This document shows, one piece after another, positions 6,505 to 7,500 of a DNA stretch of 7,500 bases (within the stretch, counting starts at the first letter, position 1; the number at the start of each line of letters is the position of its first letter). Below the pieces are notes generated by a model that was not told the origin of the DNA, did not search any database, and saw nothing but the letters and a program-made list of their open reading frames with translations. Both the position numbers and the translations under genes were made by a program. This stretch comes from an uncultured Eubacteriales bacterium (GTDB lineage Bacteria; Bacillota; Clostridia; Oscillospirales; Acutalibacteraceae): the NCBI GenBank assembly GCA_902462035.1, contig CABQAC010000103.1, positions 1-7,500 on the forward strand. The letters run 5' to 3'.

Positions 6505-6511
6505 AAAGGAG
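6505..6511 (+). promoter_or_regulatory. Ribosome binding site that fixes the second permease start
   Basis: AAAGGAG at 6505-6511 is 9 nt before ATG 6521. The same reading frame is open back to an ATG at 6452, but that one lies inside the first permease gene, lacks a good ribosome site and would add 23 non-family residues. The 6521 start is therefore chosen. Confidence 0.85.
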
Positions 6512-6520
6512 CTGAATCAC

Positions 6521-7444
6521 ATGAGCAGCAAAGCCGCCGCGGCTAATTACAAGCCGCGAAAAATAAAAAATTCCCGCAATGATATTGTTTTTTACACCGT
6601 CGTCACCGTAATCATGGCAATTTTTACTCTAATTGTATTATTGCCCTTAATTTATGTGGTATCCGCATCGTTTTCCAGCCCCAAGGATGTGGCCGCTGGG
6701 CGGGTCTACTTATGGCCGGTCAACTTTTCGCTGGACGGTTATAAGGCGGTATTCCGCTATTCGGATATTTGGATCGGCTACCGGAACACCATCTTTTACA
6801 CCATCATTGGTACGGTCATCAATGTGGGTATTACCATGCTGGCCGCTTTCCCCCTAACGCGCAAGGAGCTGCCGTTCCGCAACTTTTTTACTTTCCTGTT
6901 TACGTTTACCATGTTCTTCGGCGGCGGTTTGATTCCCAGTTATATCAATGTTAAAAACCTGGGCATGCTCAACAGCATGTGGGCGCTGATTATTCCCGGC
7001 GCCATGTCGGTCACCAATATGATCATTGCCCGCACCTTTATCCAAAGCAATATTCCAAACGAATTGCTGGAGGCCGCCCAAATAGACGGGTGCAGCTACG
7101 GCCGGTTTTTCTTCCAAATGGTTCTGCCGCTTTCCAAGGCGGTATTGGCCGTGTTGGCGCTGTACTACGCGGTGGGCCATTGGAACAGCTATTTCAACGC
7201 GCTGATCTACATTATGGATAAAGCGAAAAAACCGCTGCAGATTTTCTTACGGGATATTTTGGTGGTCAATACCATCGACAGCTCGATGCTGATCGATCCG
7301 GAGCTGATGGAGGCGAAACAGGGCATCGCAGACCTGCTCAAGTATTCGCTGATCATTGTGGCCACCGTACCGATTCTGTGTGTGTCCCCCTTTATCCAAA
7401 AGTACTTTATGAAGGGCGTAATGATCGGTTCCCTCAAGGGTTAA
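6521..7444 (+). CDS. Carbohydrate ABC transporter permease, LplC/YtcP type
   Basis: A 307-residue inner-membrane permease (MalG-like position), partner of the preceding LplB-type protein; translation is taken from ATG 6521. After a basic N-terminus (KPRKIKNSR, 11-19) there are six hydrophobic segments, at about 24-48, 87-110, 120-140, 152-171, 205-230 and 273-292. The EAA loop lies at about 181-204 (ELLEAAQIDGCSYGRFFFQMVLPL) with the classical E-A-A and the G at position 190, where most homologues have DGA; here the residue after G is C. 'FGGGLIPSYINVKNLGMLNSMWALIIPG' (about 133-160) and the C-terminal 'FIQKYFMKGVMIGSLKG' are hallmark LplC/YtcP features. No ATPase gene follows in the 56 bp left, which fits this family's usual reliance on a shared MsmX-type ATPase. 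It is probably translated from the same mRNA as the upstream permease. Confidence 0.96.
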   Translation: MSSKAAAANYKPRKIKNSRNDIVFYTVVTVIMAIFTLIVLLPLIYVVSASFSSPKDVAAGRVYLWPVNFSLDGYKAVFRYSDIWIGYRNTIFYTIIGTVINVGITMLAAFPLTRKELPFRNFFTFLFTFTMFFGGGLIPSYINVKNLGMLNSMWALIIPGAMSVTNMIIARTFIQSNIPNELLEAAQIDGCSYGRFFFQMVLPLSKAVLAVLALYYAVGHWNSYFNALIYIMDKAKKPLQIFLRDILVVNTIDSSMLIDPELMEAKQGIADLLKYSLIIVATVPILCVSPFIQKYFMKGVMIGSLKG

Positions 7445-7483
7445 TACGTCTCCTCTCCTTCTGAATGAAATAGAGAAAGGGCC

Positions 7484-7500
7484 GCGTCCAAGATGGACGC
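7484..7500 (+). terminator. Hairpin after the permease operon, cut by the window end (probable terminator)
   Basis: GCGTCCA (7484-7490), loop AGA, TGGACGC (7494-7500) is a perfect 7-bp stem 39 nt after the permease stop codon. It is preceded by AAAGGGCC, which would extend the stem if the unseen bases were GGCCCTTT. That would make a classical intrinsic terminator, but the second half is outside the window. Confidence 0.5.

Noticed and set aside
6452..6520. Upstream ATG extending the second permease by 23 residues
   Set aside because: It lies inside the first permease gene without a ribosome site, and the added residues do not resemble a permease N-terminus; ATG 6521 with AAAGGAG is better.
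1..7500. A previously undescribed system, mobile element, CRISPR array or RNA gene
   Set aside because: Every long reading frame is explained by well-known transporter or regulator families. No transposase, terminal repeats, spacer-repeat pattern, tRNA or rRNA sequence was seen on either strand.

Overview
The window is a carbohydrate-uptake locus typical of low-to-mid-GC Firmicutes, most likely a gut-type Clostridia member (Oscillospiraceae/Lachnospiraceae-like) or a Paenibacillus-like relative. The evidence is strong GGAGG-type ribosome sites, a Gram-positive lipoprotein signal (LFSC lipobox), sigma-A-like promoters, and the gene set itself: an LplA/YtcQ-type lipoprotein, LplB- and LplC-type permeases, and a membrane-spanning AraC/YesN-type regulator. 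The exact organism and the transported sugar cannot be read from the sequence.

Layout. On the minus strand, from right to left, come the regulator gene (2841-5141), its terminator hairpin (2808-2835), a promoter region (about 2605-2690), a complete solute-binding lipoprotein gene (846-2567), and after 51 bp a second, paralogous lipoprotein gene (1-794) that leaves the window before its C-terminus. On the plus strand, divergent from the regulator, are two permease genes (5530-6492 and 6521-7444), followed by a hairpin cut by the window end. The 388 bp between the divergent genes hold a good promoter for the permeases, a terminator-like leader hairpin and short repeats.

How it works together (inference from family knowledge). 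The surface lipoproteins would capture an oligosaccharide or sugar derivative. The LplB/LplC pair would form the membrane channel, and a shared MsmX-type ATPase encoded elsewhere would drive transport, since none is seen here. The regulator has an extracellular segment between two membrane helices and a C-terminal double helix-turn-helix, so it probably senses a ligand outside the cell and switches the two promoters. The most useful new observation is that the predicted lipoprotein and permease promoters, which lie on opposite strands more than 2.6 kb apart, share TTTCC-N2-TTTAC in the same register over the -35 box. Both predicted transcripts also begin with a hairpin. I see no CRISPR, mobile element, RNA gene or clear novel system; the locus is largely conventional.
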